Positions 47,642 to 56,200 of a stretch of DNA of 64,000 bases are shown here, piece after piece. Positions within the stretch are counted from its first letter, which is position 1. Every line of letters begins with the position of its first letter. The stretch spans positions 434,001 through 498,000 of the forward strand of contig NZ_JANZYO010000003.1 in assembly GCF_025506335.1 (NCBI RefSeq), given 5' to 3'. This stretch comes from Mumia quercus (GTDB lineage Bacteria; Actinomycetota; Actinomycetes; Propionibacteriales; Nocardioidaceae). Made by a program: the position numbers and the translations under genes. Under the pieces are notes generated by a model. It did not search any database, was not told the origin of the DNA, and saw nothing but the letters and a program-made list of their open reading frames with translations.

Positions 47642-48708
47642 GCCCAGCCACCTGCCGTCCGGCGGGTACGACGCAGCAGCCAGAAGAACATCGGGCCTCC
47701 GATCAGCGAGGTCAGCATGCCGATCGGCATCTCGGCGTACGGGACCGCCGTACGCGCGACGAGGTCGGCGGCGAGCAGCAGCACGGCGCCGCCGAGGACG
47801 CTGGCGGGGAGGAGGAGCTTGTGCCCCGGGCCCACGACCATGCGCATGAGGTGCGGGACGACCAGGCCGACGAAGGCGATGATCCCGCAGAAGGCGACCG
47901 CGGCTGCGGTGAGCAGGGCCACCAGGGTGATCGCCCCGATCCGCAGCCGCTCGACGTCGACGCCGAGGTGGCGGGCCGCGCGGTCGCCGAGGGAGAGAAG
48001 GTCGAGCTTGCGGCTGAGGAGGAACGCGCCGGTGATGCCGACGACGGCGAGCGGGGCGACGACGCCCACGTAGTCCCACCGCGTGCCGTTGAGGCTGCCG
48101 AGCTGCCAGAACACGATCTCCTCGCGCGCCTGCGTGTCGGCGAGGAACATCATCAGCGCGAGCAGCGCGCCCGTGACGGCGTTGACGGCGATGCCCGTGA
48201 GGACCAGGGTGACGACCTCCGTACGACCGTCGGAGCGCGCGAGCAGGTACACCGCCACGGTCGTGACGAGGCCACCGACGAAGGCGAGGGCGGGCACCGT
48301 CCACGTACCGAGGGCGGTGAAGCCGAAGACCATCGCGACGGCGGCCGCGACCGCGGCGCCCGACGAGACGCCGATGACGCCCGGCTCGGCGAGCGGGTTG
48401 CCGAAGACGCCCTGCATGAGCGCGCCGGCGGCCGACAGGGTCGCGCCGACGAGGATCGCCATCGCGACGCGCGGGAACCGGATGCTCCACAGCGCGGCGT
48501 CGCCCTGCGGGTGGGTGGGCATCGGGCCCGCGTCGATCCCGAGGCGGTGGAGGAACGACCCGAGCACCTCGGACGGGGGGATCGCGAGCTGGCCCGTGCC
48601 CGCGGAGACGACGGCGAGCACGACGAGTGCGACGGAGAGTCCGGCGAAGAGGACGACCGTCGCGCTGAGGCGGAACCGCGCCGAGACCGTGGGGTCGACC
48701 ACCGTCAT
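47638..48708 (-). CDS. hmuU: haem ABC transporter permease
   Basis: A 356-residue FecCD-family permease with about ten hydrophobic segments. Family stretches include RFPRVAMAILVGATLSAAG, NPLAEPGVIGVSSGAA, and FVGLVVPHLMRMVVGPGH, the loop that contacts the ATPase. It imports haem handed over by HmuT. It overlaps hmuT and hmuV by 4 nt each. Confidence 0.93.
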   Translation of the reverse strand: MTVVDPTVSARFRLSATVVLFAGLSVALVVLAVVSAGTGQLAIPPSEVLGSFLHRLGIDAGPMPTHPQGDAALWSIRFPRVAMAILVGATLSAAGALMQGVFGNPLAEPGVIGVSSGAAVAAAVAMVFGFTALGTWTVPALAFVGGLVTTVAVYLLARSDGRTEVVTLVLTGIAVNAVTGALLALMMFLADTQAREEIVFWQLGSLNGTRWDYVGVVAPLAVVGITGAFLLSRKLDLLSLGDRAARHLGVDVERLRIGAITLVALLTAAAVAFCGIIAFVGLVVPHLMRMVVGPGHKLLLPASVLGGAVLLLAADLVARTAVPYAEMPIGMLTSLIGGPMFFWLLRRTRRTAGGWA

Positions 48709-49805
48709 CGCAACGACTCCGGGGCGTACATCGCGACGGCGAGCGCGTTGATCACGTCGGCGCTGCGCGGCCCGAAGCTGAGGATCTGGCTGTCGGGCAT
48801 CGTGATGAAGCGGCGGTTCTTGCCGGCGGGGGTGTTGGCCAGCGACGGGTAGCGCTCGAGGAGGCCGTCGACGCCACCGGCCGACTCCAGGCCTTTGGTC
48901 ATCATGATGATCGTGTCCGGCTGCGCGGCGACCAGGCCCTCGTCGTTGAGGGGCTTCATGCCCTTCCAGCCGATCTCGGCGGAGACGTCGTACGCGCCGG
49001 TCGCCTCGATCAGGGAGTCGGCGCCGGAGTCCTCGCCGAACATGTAGTAGACGCCGCTCTGGCCGCGTACGTACAGGAAGACCGTCCGGAGCTTGTCCTG
49101 CACGGTGCCGGGCGCCTTCTCGGCGACGACGGCGCGGGCGGCGGCGACCTCGTCGGCCGTGCGCTGCGCCAGCGCGTCGCCTGCGTCGGGGACGCCGAGG
49201 GCGGTCGCCACCTGCTCGACGATCGTGTCGATGTTGTCGAGGTCGCGCCTGCTGTCGACGACCACCACAGGGATGCCCGCGTCGCGGACCTGCTCGATCA
49301 CGTCCCACGGGCCGAGCGAGGTGTCGGTGAGGATGAGGTCGGGGGAGAGGTCGAGGATCGCCTCGCCGTTGAGCTCGTGGCCGTTGTCGGTGACGAGCGG
49401 GAGGTCCTTCGCCTGGGTGAACTGCGTCGAGATGTCGCGACCGACGAGCGTGTCGCCGAGGCCGAGCTCGTACACGACCTGGGTCAGCGTCCCGTACTGG
49501 TCCAGCGCGAGGATGCGGTCGGCCGTCTTGACGGTGACCCGCGTGCCCTGGCTGTCCTTCACCGTGACGGGGAGCTTCTGCTCGGGGTCGGTGGTCACCG
49601 GCTCCGGCTCGTCGGCGCCGAGGTCGACGTTGATCTCGCCGGAGAGCTCTTTCGGCTTCGAGGAGACCTCGACGTCGGCGAGGGACGGGATCTCGGTGAA
49701 GGCCGTGGGCACGTCCCCGCTCGCCTCGCCTCCTCCGGTGCCGCAACCGGACAGGAGCGCGCCGGCGCACAGCAGCGCGACGGAGGGGAGAAGACGGCGA
49801 CGCAC
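48705..49805 (-). CDS. hmuT: haem-binding lipoprotein
   Basis: A 366-residue substrate-binding lipoprotein (class III, FecB/BtuF-like). The signal peptide ends in the lipobox ALLSGC (Cys about residue 21). An N-terminal extension of about 80 residues rich in Pro, Asp and Glu precedes the binding domain (RILALDQYGTLTQVVYELGL, LSPDLILTDTSLG). GTG 49805 has GGAG 9-10 nt upstream; no better ATG exists. It is the first gene of a six-gene minus-strand operon, transcribed from a region with DtxR/IdeR-like boxes. Confidence 0.92.
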   Translation of the reverse strand: MRRRLLPSVALLCAGALLSGCGTGGGEASGDVPTAFTEIPSLADVEVSSKPKELSGEINVDLGADEPEPVTTDPEQKLPVTVKDSQGTRVTVKTADRILALDQYGTLTQVVYELGLGDTLVGRDISTQFTQAKDLPLVTDNGHELNGEAILDLSPDLILTDTSLGPWDVIEQVRDAGIPVVVVDSRRDLDNIDTIVEQVATALGVPDAGDALAQRTADEVAAARAVVAEKAPGTVQDKLRTVFLYVRGQSGVYYMFGEDSGADSLIEATGAYDVSAEIGWKGMKPLNDEGLVAAQPDTIIMMTKGLESAGGVDGLLERYPSLANTPAGKNRRFITMPDSQILSFGPRSADVINALAVAMYAPESLR

Positions 49806-49842
49806 GGGGGCACTCCGATCTGACCTGGAGGCTGCCTCTGAC

Positions 49843-49892
49843 TGAGGCTTACCTAACCTCGATGGAACCTAGCATAGGTAAGCCTTGCCTCG
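49843..49892. promoter_or_regulatory. two DtxR/IdeR-like iron boxes
   Basis: Box B, 49874-49892, has the core AGGTAAGCCTTGCCT, 12 of 15 matches to the DtxR core AGGTTAGCCTAACCT. Box A, 49843-49861 (TGAGGCTTACCTAACCTCG), is weaker, with one good half-site (CGAGGTTAG read on the minus strand). Both lie in the hmuT-haem oxygenase divergent gap, so iron-loaded DtxR/IdeR would repress haem uptake and perhaps haem degradation. The regulator gene is not in this window. Confidence 0.65.
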
Positions 49893-49921
49893 CCCGGAAC
49901 TCCGGGGTTAAAGTGACGCAT

Positions 49922-49940
49922 CGTCAGGTTCGTGCTGACG
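49922..49940. promoter_or_regulatory. inverted repeat upstream of haem oxygenase
   Basis: CGTCAG-GTTCGTG-CTGACG, 6-bp arms with a 7-nt spacer, lies 85 bp before the haem oxygenase start. It differs from the iron boxes and may bind a haem-responsive regulator, but this is a guess. Confidence 0.4.
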
Positions 49941-50024
49941 CGATGTCCGATTGATTCTGACGGTGTGTCATATTGTGGGGGACCGCTGACTGCCGTATCC
50001 CGAAACGCCGCTGGAGGCCCTCCC

Positions 50025-50675
50025 ATGACCGTGACCGCCGCCCCGGAGACCGTCACGCAGGACGCGCTCTCGACCCTCATGCGCGACGGTTCGCGCGCCG
50101 AGCACACCTCCGCCGAGAGCTCGACGTTCATGACCGAGCTGCTCGAGGGCCGCTCCTCGGTCGAGACGTACACGGTGTTCCTGCGCCAGCTCGCCGCGGT
50201 CTACGACGCGCTGGAGTCGGTGGGCCGCGAGCTCGCCTCCGACCCCGTCGCGTCCGCCGTCGTCGACGAGGCCGTGATGCGCGGCGAGGCCATCGACACC
50301 GACATGCGCTTCCTCGCCGGAGAGGAGTGGCGCGACCTGCCCGTCGGCCCCGCGGCGGTCGCGTACGTCGCGCGCATCCACGAGACGCGTGACGACGCCG
50401 AGCGCTACCTGGCCCACCACTACACGCGCTACCTCGGCGACCTGTCGGGCGGTCAGGCGATCGGACGCATCCTTGCGCGCGAGTACGGCCTGACCGAGGG
50501 CGGTACCGCGTTCTACGAGTTCCCGGCGGTGCCCAAGCCCAAGCTCTACAAGGATGCCTACCGCGCCGGGCTCGACGCGCTGCCGCTCGACGCCGACGCC
50601 AAGCAGCGGGTCGTCGCCGAGGTCAAGGTCGCGTTCGCGCTCAACGAGGCGCTGTTCGCGGAGATGTCTGCCTGA
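50025..50675 (+). CDS. hmuO: haem oxygenase
   Basis: Opens haem to biliverdin, CO and Fe2+, releasing iron from imported haem. The 216-residue protein is of the classical HmuO/HO-1 fold. The proximal haem ligand is H27 in SRAEHTSAESSTFM, and the distal-helix motif YTRYLGDLSGGQAIGR carries the glycines that contact haem. ATG 50025 has GGAGG 8 nt upstream; the longer reading to 49932 would include the operator region. It is divergent from hmuTUV, with shared iron boxes, and is followed by a strong terminator. Confidence 0.95.
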   Translation: MTVTAAPETVTQDALSTLMRDGSRAEHTSAESSTFMTELLEGRSSVETYTVFLRQLAAVYDALESVGRELASDPVASAVVDEAVMRGEAIDTDMRFLAGEEWRDLPVGPAAVAYVARIHETRDDAERYLAHHYTRYLGDLSGGQAIGRILAREYGLTEGGTAFYEFPAVPKPKLYKDAYRAGLDALPLDADAKQRVVAEVKVAFALNEALFAEMSA

Positions 50676-50693
50676 CCCTGCGCCGGACCCGGG

Positions 50694-50723
50694 CCCCCGC
50701 TGTGGCGTACGCGACAGCGGGGG
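50694..50723 (+). terminator. terminator after haem oxygenase
   Basis: CCCCCGCTGT and ACAGCGGGGG form a perfect 10-bp stem with a 10-nt loop, 18 bp after the stop. Confidence 0.8.
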
Positions 50724-50766
50724 TCGTCCGTACCCAGCCGTGACGTGCCCGGCGACGCGGGTGCGA

Positions 50767-50772
50767 GACAAT
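50767..50772 (+). promoter_or_regulatory. -10 box, leaderless start of lpdA
   Basis: GACAAT is followed by 6 nt and GTG 50779, the first codon of the FAD-binding strand NRVVIVGGGPGG. Confidence 0.4.
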
Positions 50773-50778
50773 GACCAC

Positions 50779-52152
50779 GTGAATCGTGTGGTGATCGTCG
50801 GTGGTGGACCTGGTGGGTACGAGGCTGCGCTGGTCGCGGCACAGCTCGGGGCGGAGGTCACCGTCGTCGAGCGCGACGGCCTCGGCGGCTCGACCGTGCT
50901 CACCGACTGCGTCCCCAGCAAGACGCTCATCGCCACGTCCGACCTCATGACCGACGTCTCGGGCTCCACCGAGCTCGGGATCCGCGCGACCTCCCCGTCG
51001 CACGTGGACCTGCGGCAGGTGAACCAGCGCGTGAAGCGCCTCGCGCTCGCCCAGTCCGACGACATCCGGCGACGCGTCGAGCGGGAGAACATCCAGGTCA
51101 TCTCCGGCACCGCCCACCTCGACGGGCCCGAGACGGTCGTCGTCGAGCGCGCCGACGGGGGCACCGAGGAGATGCACTCGCAGATCGTCCTGCTCGCGAC
51201 CGGGGCGCACCCTCGCGTGGTGGACTCTGCCGTCCCGGACGGTGAGCGGATCCTCACGTGGGAGCAGGTCTACGAGCTCGAGGAGCTGCCGGAGCACCTC
51301 GTCGTCGTCGGCTCCGGCGTGACGGGCGCGGAGTTCGCGGGCGCGTACAAGGCGCTCGGGTGCGAGGTCACGCTGGTCTCCAGCCGCGACCGAGTCCTTC
51401 CTGGCGAGGACCCGGACGCCGCCGTCGTCCTCGAGGAGGTCTTCACCCGACGCGGCATGAACGTCCTGTCGCGCTCGCGCATGGAGTCGGTCGAGCGCAA
51501 GGGCGACCGGGTCCTGGTGCGCCTCACCGACGGGCGGGAGGTCGAGGGGTCGCACTGCCTGCTCGCGCTGGGGTCCATCCCGAACAGCGCCAACCTCGGC
51601 CTGGAGTCGGCCGGCGTGAACGTCGACGAAGGCGGATTCATCCAGGTCGACCGGGTCTCGCGAACGTCGGCACGCGGCGTGTACGCCGCCGGTGACTGCA
51701 CGGGCGTGCTGATGCTCGCGTCGGTCGCGGCGATGCAGGGCCGGATCGCGATGGCCCACGCACTCGGCGACGCCGTGCACCCGCTGCGTCTGCGGACGGT
51801 CGTGAGCAACGTCTTCACGGCGCCGGAGATCGCGACCGTCGGCGTGACCCAGAAGGAGGTCGACGCCGGCGAGGTCGACGCAGAGTCGGTGACGCTGCGG
51901 CTGTCCGGCAACCCGCGGGCCAAGATGCAGGGCGTACGCGACGGGTTCGTCAAGCTCTTCTGCCGTCCGGGAGGCGGAGCCGTGATCGGTGGCGTCGTCG
52001 TCGCGCCGCGGGCCTCCGAGCTCATCCACTCGGTCTCGCTCGCCGTCTCGACGGGACTGACGACCGACCAGGTCGCCAACGCGTTTACGGTCTACCCGTC
52101 GGTGAGCGGCTCCGTCGCGGAGGCCGCGCGCCGCCTCCACCAGCCCCGCTGA
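50779..52152 (+). CDS. lpdA: NAD(P)H-quinone dehydrogenase, LpdA type
   Basis: A 457-residue flavoprotein disulfide reductase-family enzyme. The FAD loop is VGGGPGGYEAAL, the NAD(P) loop VVVGSGVTGAEFAG and the second FAD motif GVYAAGDCTG. The usual CxxxxC redox pair is incomplete: the active-site helix reads GGSTVLTDCVPSKT, with only one cysteine. This matches M. tuberculosis LpdA (Rv3303c), which is not a lipoamide dehydrogenase but reduces quinones. It lies near punA and pmmB as in M. tuberculosis. The stop is 4 bp from a 75-bp palindrome. Confidence 0.9.
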   Translation: MNRVVIVGGGPGGYEAALVAAQLGAEVTVVERDGLGGSTVLTDCVPSKTLIATSDLMTDVSGSTELGIRATSPSHVDLRQVNQRVKRLALAQSDDIRRRVERENIQVISGTAHLDGPETVVVERADGGTEEMHSQIVLLATGAHPRVVDSAVPDGERILTWEQVYELEELPEHLVVVGSGVTGAEFAGAYKALGCEVTLVSSRDRVLPGEDPDAAVVLEEVFTRRGMNVLSRSRMESVERKGDRVLVRLTDGREVEGSHCLLALGSIPNSANLGLESAGVNVDEGGFIQVDRVSRTSARGVYAAGDCTGVLMLASVAAMQGRIAMAHALGDAVHPLRLRTVVSNVFTAPEIATVGVTQKEVDAGEVDAESVTLRLSGNPRAKMQGVRDGFVKLFCRPGGGAVIGGVVVAPRASELIHSVSLAVSTGLTTDQVANAFTVYPSVSGSVAEAARRLHQPR

Positions 52153-52156
52153 CCAT

Positions 52157-52231
52157 CCCGTCCCCGATTTGGGCACTTCCCCACCCGTTTCGGGCCGAGA
52201 TCGGTGGCGAACTGCCCAGATCGGGGACGGG
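52157..52231. repeat. 75-bp palindromic element A
   Basis: A 29-bp arm (52157-52185, core CCCCGATTTGGGCACTTCC), a 17-nt centre (52186-52202), and a 29-bp inverted arm (52203-52231) that matches at 26 of 29 positions. It begins 4 bp after the lpdA stop and ends 4 bp before the stop of the DUF559 gene. It would form a large stem and could terminate transcription both ways. Arms and centre length are the same as in element B. Confidence 0.9.
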
Positions 52232-52235
52232 GCGT

Positions 52236-53144
52236 TCACGCGAACCAGCGGGTCCACATGGCGTTGACGTGCGGGCGCGGGCCGTCGTACCCGTTGTCCC
52301 GCAGGGCCTGGTAGACCCGCCAGACGATCGCCCTCTTGTTCGGCAGGTCGTCCTCGAGCACCACGATGACCGTCCACCCGAGGCGCTCGAGCGCTTCGCG
52401 CCTCGTACGGTCGCGGGCGCGCTGCTTCTTCGACCGCTCGTGCCACGCCCCGTCGTACTCGACGATCACGCGGTGCTTCCAGTAGACGAGGTCGCACCGC
52501 GCCACGAAGCGGCCGTCGGCGTCGAGGATCTCGCGGTTCGTGTCGGGTTCGGGCAGCCGGGCGAAGACCAGCGCGAGGCGTACGAGGGTCTCCATCGGTG
52601 ACTCGGCCCGCTCCCGGACGTACGCGAAGGCGCGTCGGGCTCGGACGACGCCGTCGATGTGGCACTGGTCGAGGTAGGCGCCCAGCTGGTCGAGCGAGGT
52701 GTGGCCGTGGTGCACGAGGTGGTCGGCGGCCTGGACGAGCTCGACGAGGGTGAGGCGCAGCGCCGCGCAGTCGACGTACGTCCGGTCAGGCCCTGTGCAG
52801 GGGATGCGCTCGCGCACGTACGTCCGCAAGCGACCACGCCGTCGGTGGAGACGGATCTGGCTGCGCCGGACACGGGAGTCCGTGTTGGTCGAGAAGTGGA
52901 GCGGGAGCACCGAGCGCAGCTCGAGGCCCCACAGCTGGAGGGCGGTGAGGTGGCTCGCGAGGGTGTCGGCGGGGAGCAGCAGGAGGGCAGCGCGAATCCA
53001 GACCGTGAGCGTGCACTCGGTGCCGGCGACGACGTAGACGCCACGGAAAAGGCGGATGAACCGGCGTCCCTCGAGCTGTCGCGCGGAAACACCCGCCGAG
53101 GCGGCGTGAGCGGGGGTGAACGGTCCGTCGGGGAGGTTCTTCAC
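52236..53144 (-). CDS. AbiEi-like / DUF559 (Vsr-like) nuclease fusion
   Basis: A 302-residue protein. The N-terminal 45 residues (FTPAHAASAGVSARQLEGRR, FIRLFRGVYVVAG) resemble the winged-helix domain of AbiEi-type antitoxins. The middle is poorly conserved and Leu/His/Arg-rich. The C-terminal third (about 181-270) is a DUF559/Vsr-like PD-(D/E)XK domain: E181, D218 in ARCDLVYW, E229 and D231 in VIVEYDGAWH, H235, and RDRTRREALERLGWTVIVV. Candidate catalytic residues appear intact. GTG 53144 is the best start. No toxin partner or methylase is adjacent. The gene is bracketed by two related 75-bp palindromes; substrate and role are unknown. Confidence 0.8.
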   Translation of the reverse strand: MKNLPDGPFTPAHAASAGVSARQLEGRRFIRLFRGVYVVAGTECTLTVWIRAALLLLPADTLASHLTALQLWGLELRSVLPLHFSTNTDSRVRRSQIRLHRRRGRLRTYVRERIPCTGPDRTYVDCAALRLTLVELVQAADHLVHHGHTSLDQLGAYLDQCHIDGVVRARRAFAYVRERAESPMETLVRLALVFARLPEPDTNREILDADGRFVARCDLVYWKHRVIVEYDGAWHERSKKQRARDRTRREALERLGWTVIVVLEDDLPNKRAIVWRVYQALRDNGYDGPRPHVNAMWTRWFA

Positions 53145-53193
53145 GCACGCAGCGTGTGTCCGCCGCAGCGCTGGTCGGCGCCCTCGTCCACAG

Positions 53194-53268
53194 CCCCTCC
53201 CCGATTCGGGCGCTTCTCCACCGAATCCGCGGACAGAACGGTGGGGAAGTGCCCAAACCGGGGACGGG
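53194..53268. repeat. 75-bp palindromic element B
   Basis: A 29-bp arm (53194-53222), a 17-nt centre (53223-53239), and a 29-bp inverted arm (53240-53268). The right arm, read on the minus strand, is nearly identical to the left arm of element A (CCCGTCCCCG, then TTTGGGCACTTCCCCACC). It ends 4 bp before the pyc stop codon and begins 49 bp upstream of the DUF559 start. The region 53145-53193 may hold that gene's promoter; none was recognised. Confidence 0.9.
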
Positions 53269-53272
53269 AAGG

Positions 53273-56200
53273 TCAGCCGAGGACGAGGAGGAGGTCGCCG
53301 CCCTCGGACTGGCGCGGGCCGTCGATGACGAGGCGCTGCACGGTGCCACCGTTCGGCGAGGTGATCGACGCCTCCATCTTCATCGCCTCGATCGTCGCCA
53401 CCTGCTGGCCCGGCTCCACGACGTCTCCGACGGCGACCGTCGGCGTGACGACACCGTCGAACGGCACCGCGACCTGCAGCGGGTCGCCGACGTCGGCCTT
53501 CTCGGCGCTCACGACGTCGCTGGCCACCGAACGGTCGCGGACGGTGACCGGCCGCAGCTGTCCGTTCAGCGTGCACAGCACGTTGCGCAGCCCGCGCGCG
53601 TCGGCCTCGCTGATCGCCTCCAGCCCCAGGATGAGCGTCTTGCCCTCCTCCAGCGAGACCTCGACGTCACCGCCGGAGCGCAGCCCGTACCAGTACGCCT
53701 CGGTCGGCAGCACCGACAGGTCGCCGTACTCGCCGCGCGCGTGCTCGAAGTCGCGCGTCGGCCCCGGGAACAGCAGCCGGTTGAGCGTCGGCCGCGGGTC
53801 TGCCTCCAGCCCCGCGCGGTCCTCGGCGCTGAGCGCGGTCTCGCCGATCTTGACCGTACGGCCCTCCAGCGCGCGGGTCCGGAACGGCTCGGGCCATCCA
53901 CCGGGCGGGTCGCCCAGCTCACCGGCGAGGAAGCCGATCACGGAGTCCGGGATGTCGTACGCCTGCGGGTTCGCCGCGAACTCCGCAGGGTCGGCCCCCA
54001 CCGCGACCAGGTGCAGGGCGAGGTCGCCGACGACCTTCGACGACGGCGTGACCTTGACGATGTCGCCGAGGATGTCGTTCGCGGCGGCGTACATGTCCTC
54101 GATCTGCTCGAAGCGGTCGCCGAGACCCAGTGCGATGGCCTGCTGCCGCAGGTTGGACAGCTGGCCGCCCGGGATCTCGTGCCGGTAGACGCGACCTGTC
54201 GGTGACGGCAGCCCGGCCTCGAACGGCGCGTAGAGCTTGCGGACGGCCTCCCAGTACGGCTCGAGGTCGTTGACGGCCTGCAAGGACAGACCGGTCGTCC
54301 GCTCGGTGTGGTCGGTGCTCGCGACCAGCGCCGACATCGGCGGCTGCGACGTCGTGCCGGACAGCGACGCGGAGGCGGTGTCGACGGCGTCCACGCCTGC
54401 GTCGATCGCGGCGAGCAGCGTCGCCAGCTGGCCGCCGGCGGTGTCGTGGGTGTGGAGGTGGACGGGAAGGTCGAAGCGCTCGCGCAGCGCCGTGACCAGT
54501 CGCGCGGCTGCGGGGGCGCGCAAGAGGCCCGCCATGTCCTTGATCGCCAGCACGTGCGCACCGGCGTCGACGATCCGCTCGGCGAGCCGCAGGTAGTAGT
54601 CGAGCGTGTAGATCGGCTCGTCCGGGTTCATGAGGTCCCCGGTGTAGCAGAGAGCGACCTCCGCGACGGCCGTGCCGGTCGCGCGCACGGCCTCGATCGC
54701 CGGCCGCATCTGCTCGACGTCGTTGAGCGCGTCGAAGATGCGGAAGACGTCGATGCCGGTCTCGGCCGCCTCGGCGACGAAGGCGTCGGTGACCTCGGTG
54801 GGGTACGGGGTGTAGCCGACCGTGTTGCGGCCCCGCAGCAGCATCTGGAGGCACACGTTCGGGATCGCGGCCCGCAGGTCGGAGAGCCGCTTCCACGGGT
54901 CCTCCTTGAGGAAGCGGAGCGCGACGTCGTACGTCGCCCCGCCCCAGGCCTCGATCGACCACAGCTCGGGAGTGGTCCGCGCGACGACGGGCGCCGCCGC
55001 GAGGAGGTCGTACGTCCGCACCCGCGTCGCGAGCAGCGACTGGTGGGCGTCACGGAACGTCGTGTCGGTGACCGCGACCTGCGTCTGCTCGCGCAGCGCA
55101 CGGGCGAACGCCTCCGGCCCGACCTCGAGCAGCTGCTGGCGCGACCCGGCCGGCGCCGCCGCCCCGAGGTCGACCTTCGGCAGCTTCTCGCGGGGGTCGA
55201 TGACCTCCGGCGACGAGCCGTTCGGGCGGTTGACGGTGACGTCGGCGAGGTACGCCAGGAGCTTCGTGCCGCGGTCGGCCGACGGGGCGCCCTCGGTCAG
55301 CTCGGGGTGCCGGTCGATGAACGACGTGGTGACCCCGCCCGCGACGAACTCGTCGTTGTCCAGCACCGCCTGCAGGAAGCTCAGGTTGGTCGTGACACCA
55401 CGGATGCGGAACTCCGCGATCGCGCGCCGGGCCCGCTCGACGGCCGACTCGAAGTCGCGGCCCCGGCAGGTGAGCTTGGTGAGCAGCGAGTCGAAGTACG
55501 CGCCGATCTCGGCGCCGGCGTACGTCGTGCCGCCGTCGAGACGGACCCCGGCACCGCCGGGGGAGCGGTACGTGGTGATGCGGCCGGTGTCCGGGCGGAA
55601 GCCGTTGGCCGGGTCCTCGGTCGTGATCCGGCACTGCATCGCGGCCCCGCGTACGGTGATGGCGTCCTGGCGCAGCCCGAGGTCGGCCAGCGTCTCGCCC
55701 GATGCGATGCGCAGCTGCGCCTGCACCAGGTCGACGTCGGTCACCTCCTCGGTGACGGTGTGCTCGACCTGGATGCGCGGGTTCATCTCGATGAAGACGT
55801 AGTTGCCCTGCGGGTCGAGCAGGAACTCGACCGTGCCCGCGCAGGTGTAGCCGATCGACCGGGCGAAGGCGACCGCGTCGGCGCACATCCGTTCGCGGAT
55901 CTCGGGGTCGAGCCGGGGAGCCGGGGCGATCTCGACGACCTTCTGGTGGCGGCGCTGCACCGAGCAGTCGCGCTCGTACAGGTGCACGACGTCCCCGGTC
56001 GCGTCGGCGAGGATCTGCACCTCGATGTGACGCGGGTCGACCACGGCCTGCTCGATGAAGCACGTCGGGTCGCCGAACGCGCCCTCCGCCTCGCGCATCG
56101 CGGTCTCGACCGCGTCGCGCAGCTGCGCGGGCTCGTCGACGCGCCGCATGCCGCGACCACCGCCGCCGGCGACGGCTTTGACGAACAGCGGGTAGGGGAG

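Larger units (their letters stand above)
52157..53268. mobile_element. palindrome-bracketed DUF559 unit, possible mobile element
   Basis: Two 75-bp palindromes made of the same 29-bp unit (four copies in all) flank a single nuclease-like gene, and the whole 1,112-bp unit fits exactly between the stop codons of the convergent genes lpdA and pyc (4-bp margins). The layout recalls REP/RAYT pairs, where a nuclease gene lies between palindromic repeats, but the enzyme family here is different. Mobility is an inference: no target-site duplication was identified, and the palindromes may simply be terminators. Confidence 0.5.

Noticed and set aside
52157-53268. Palindromes A and B as ordinary terminators only
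   Set aside because: They could terminate transcription, but ordinary terminators do not share 29-bp arm sequence and an equal 17-nt centre; common origin is the better explanation.
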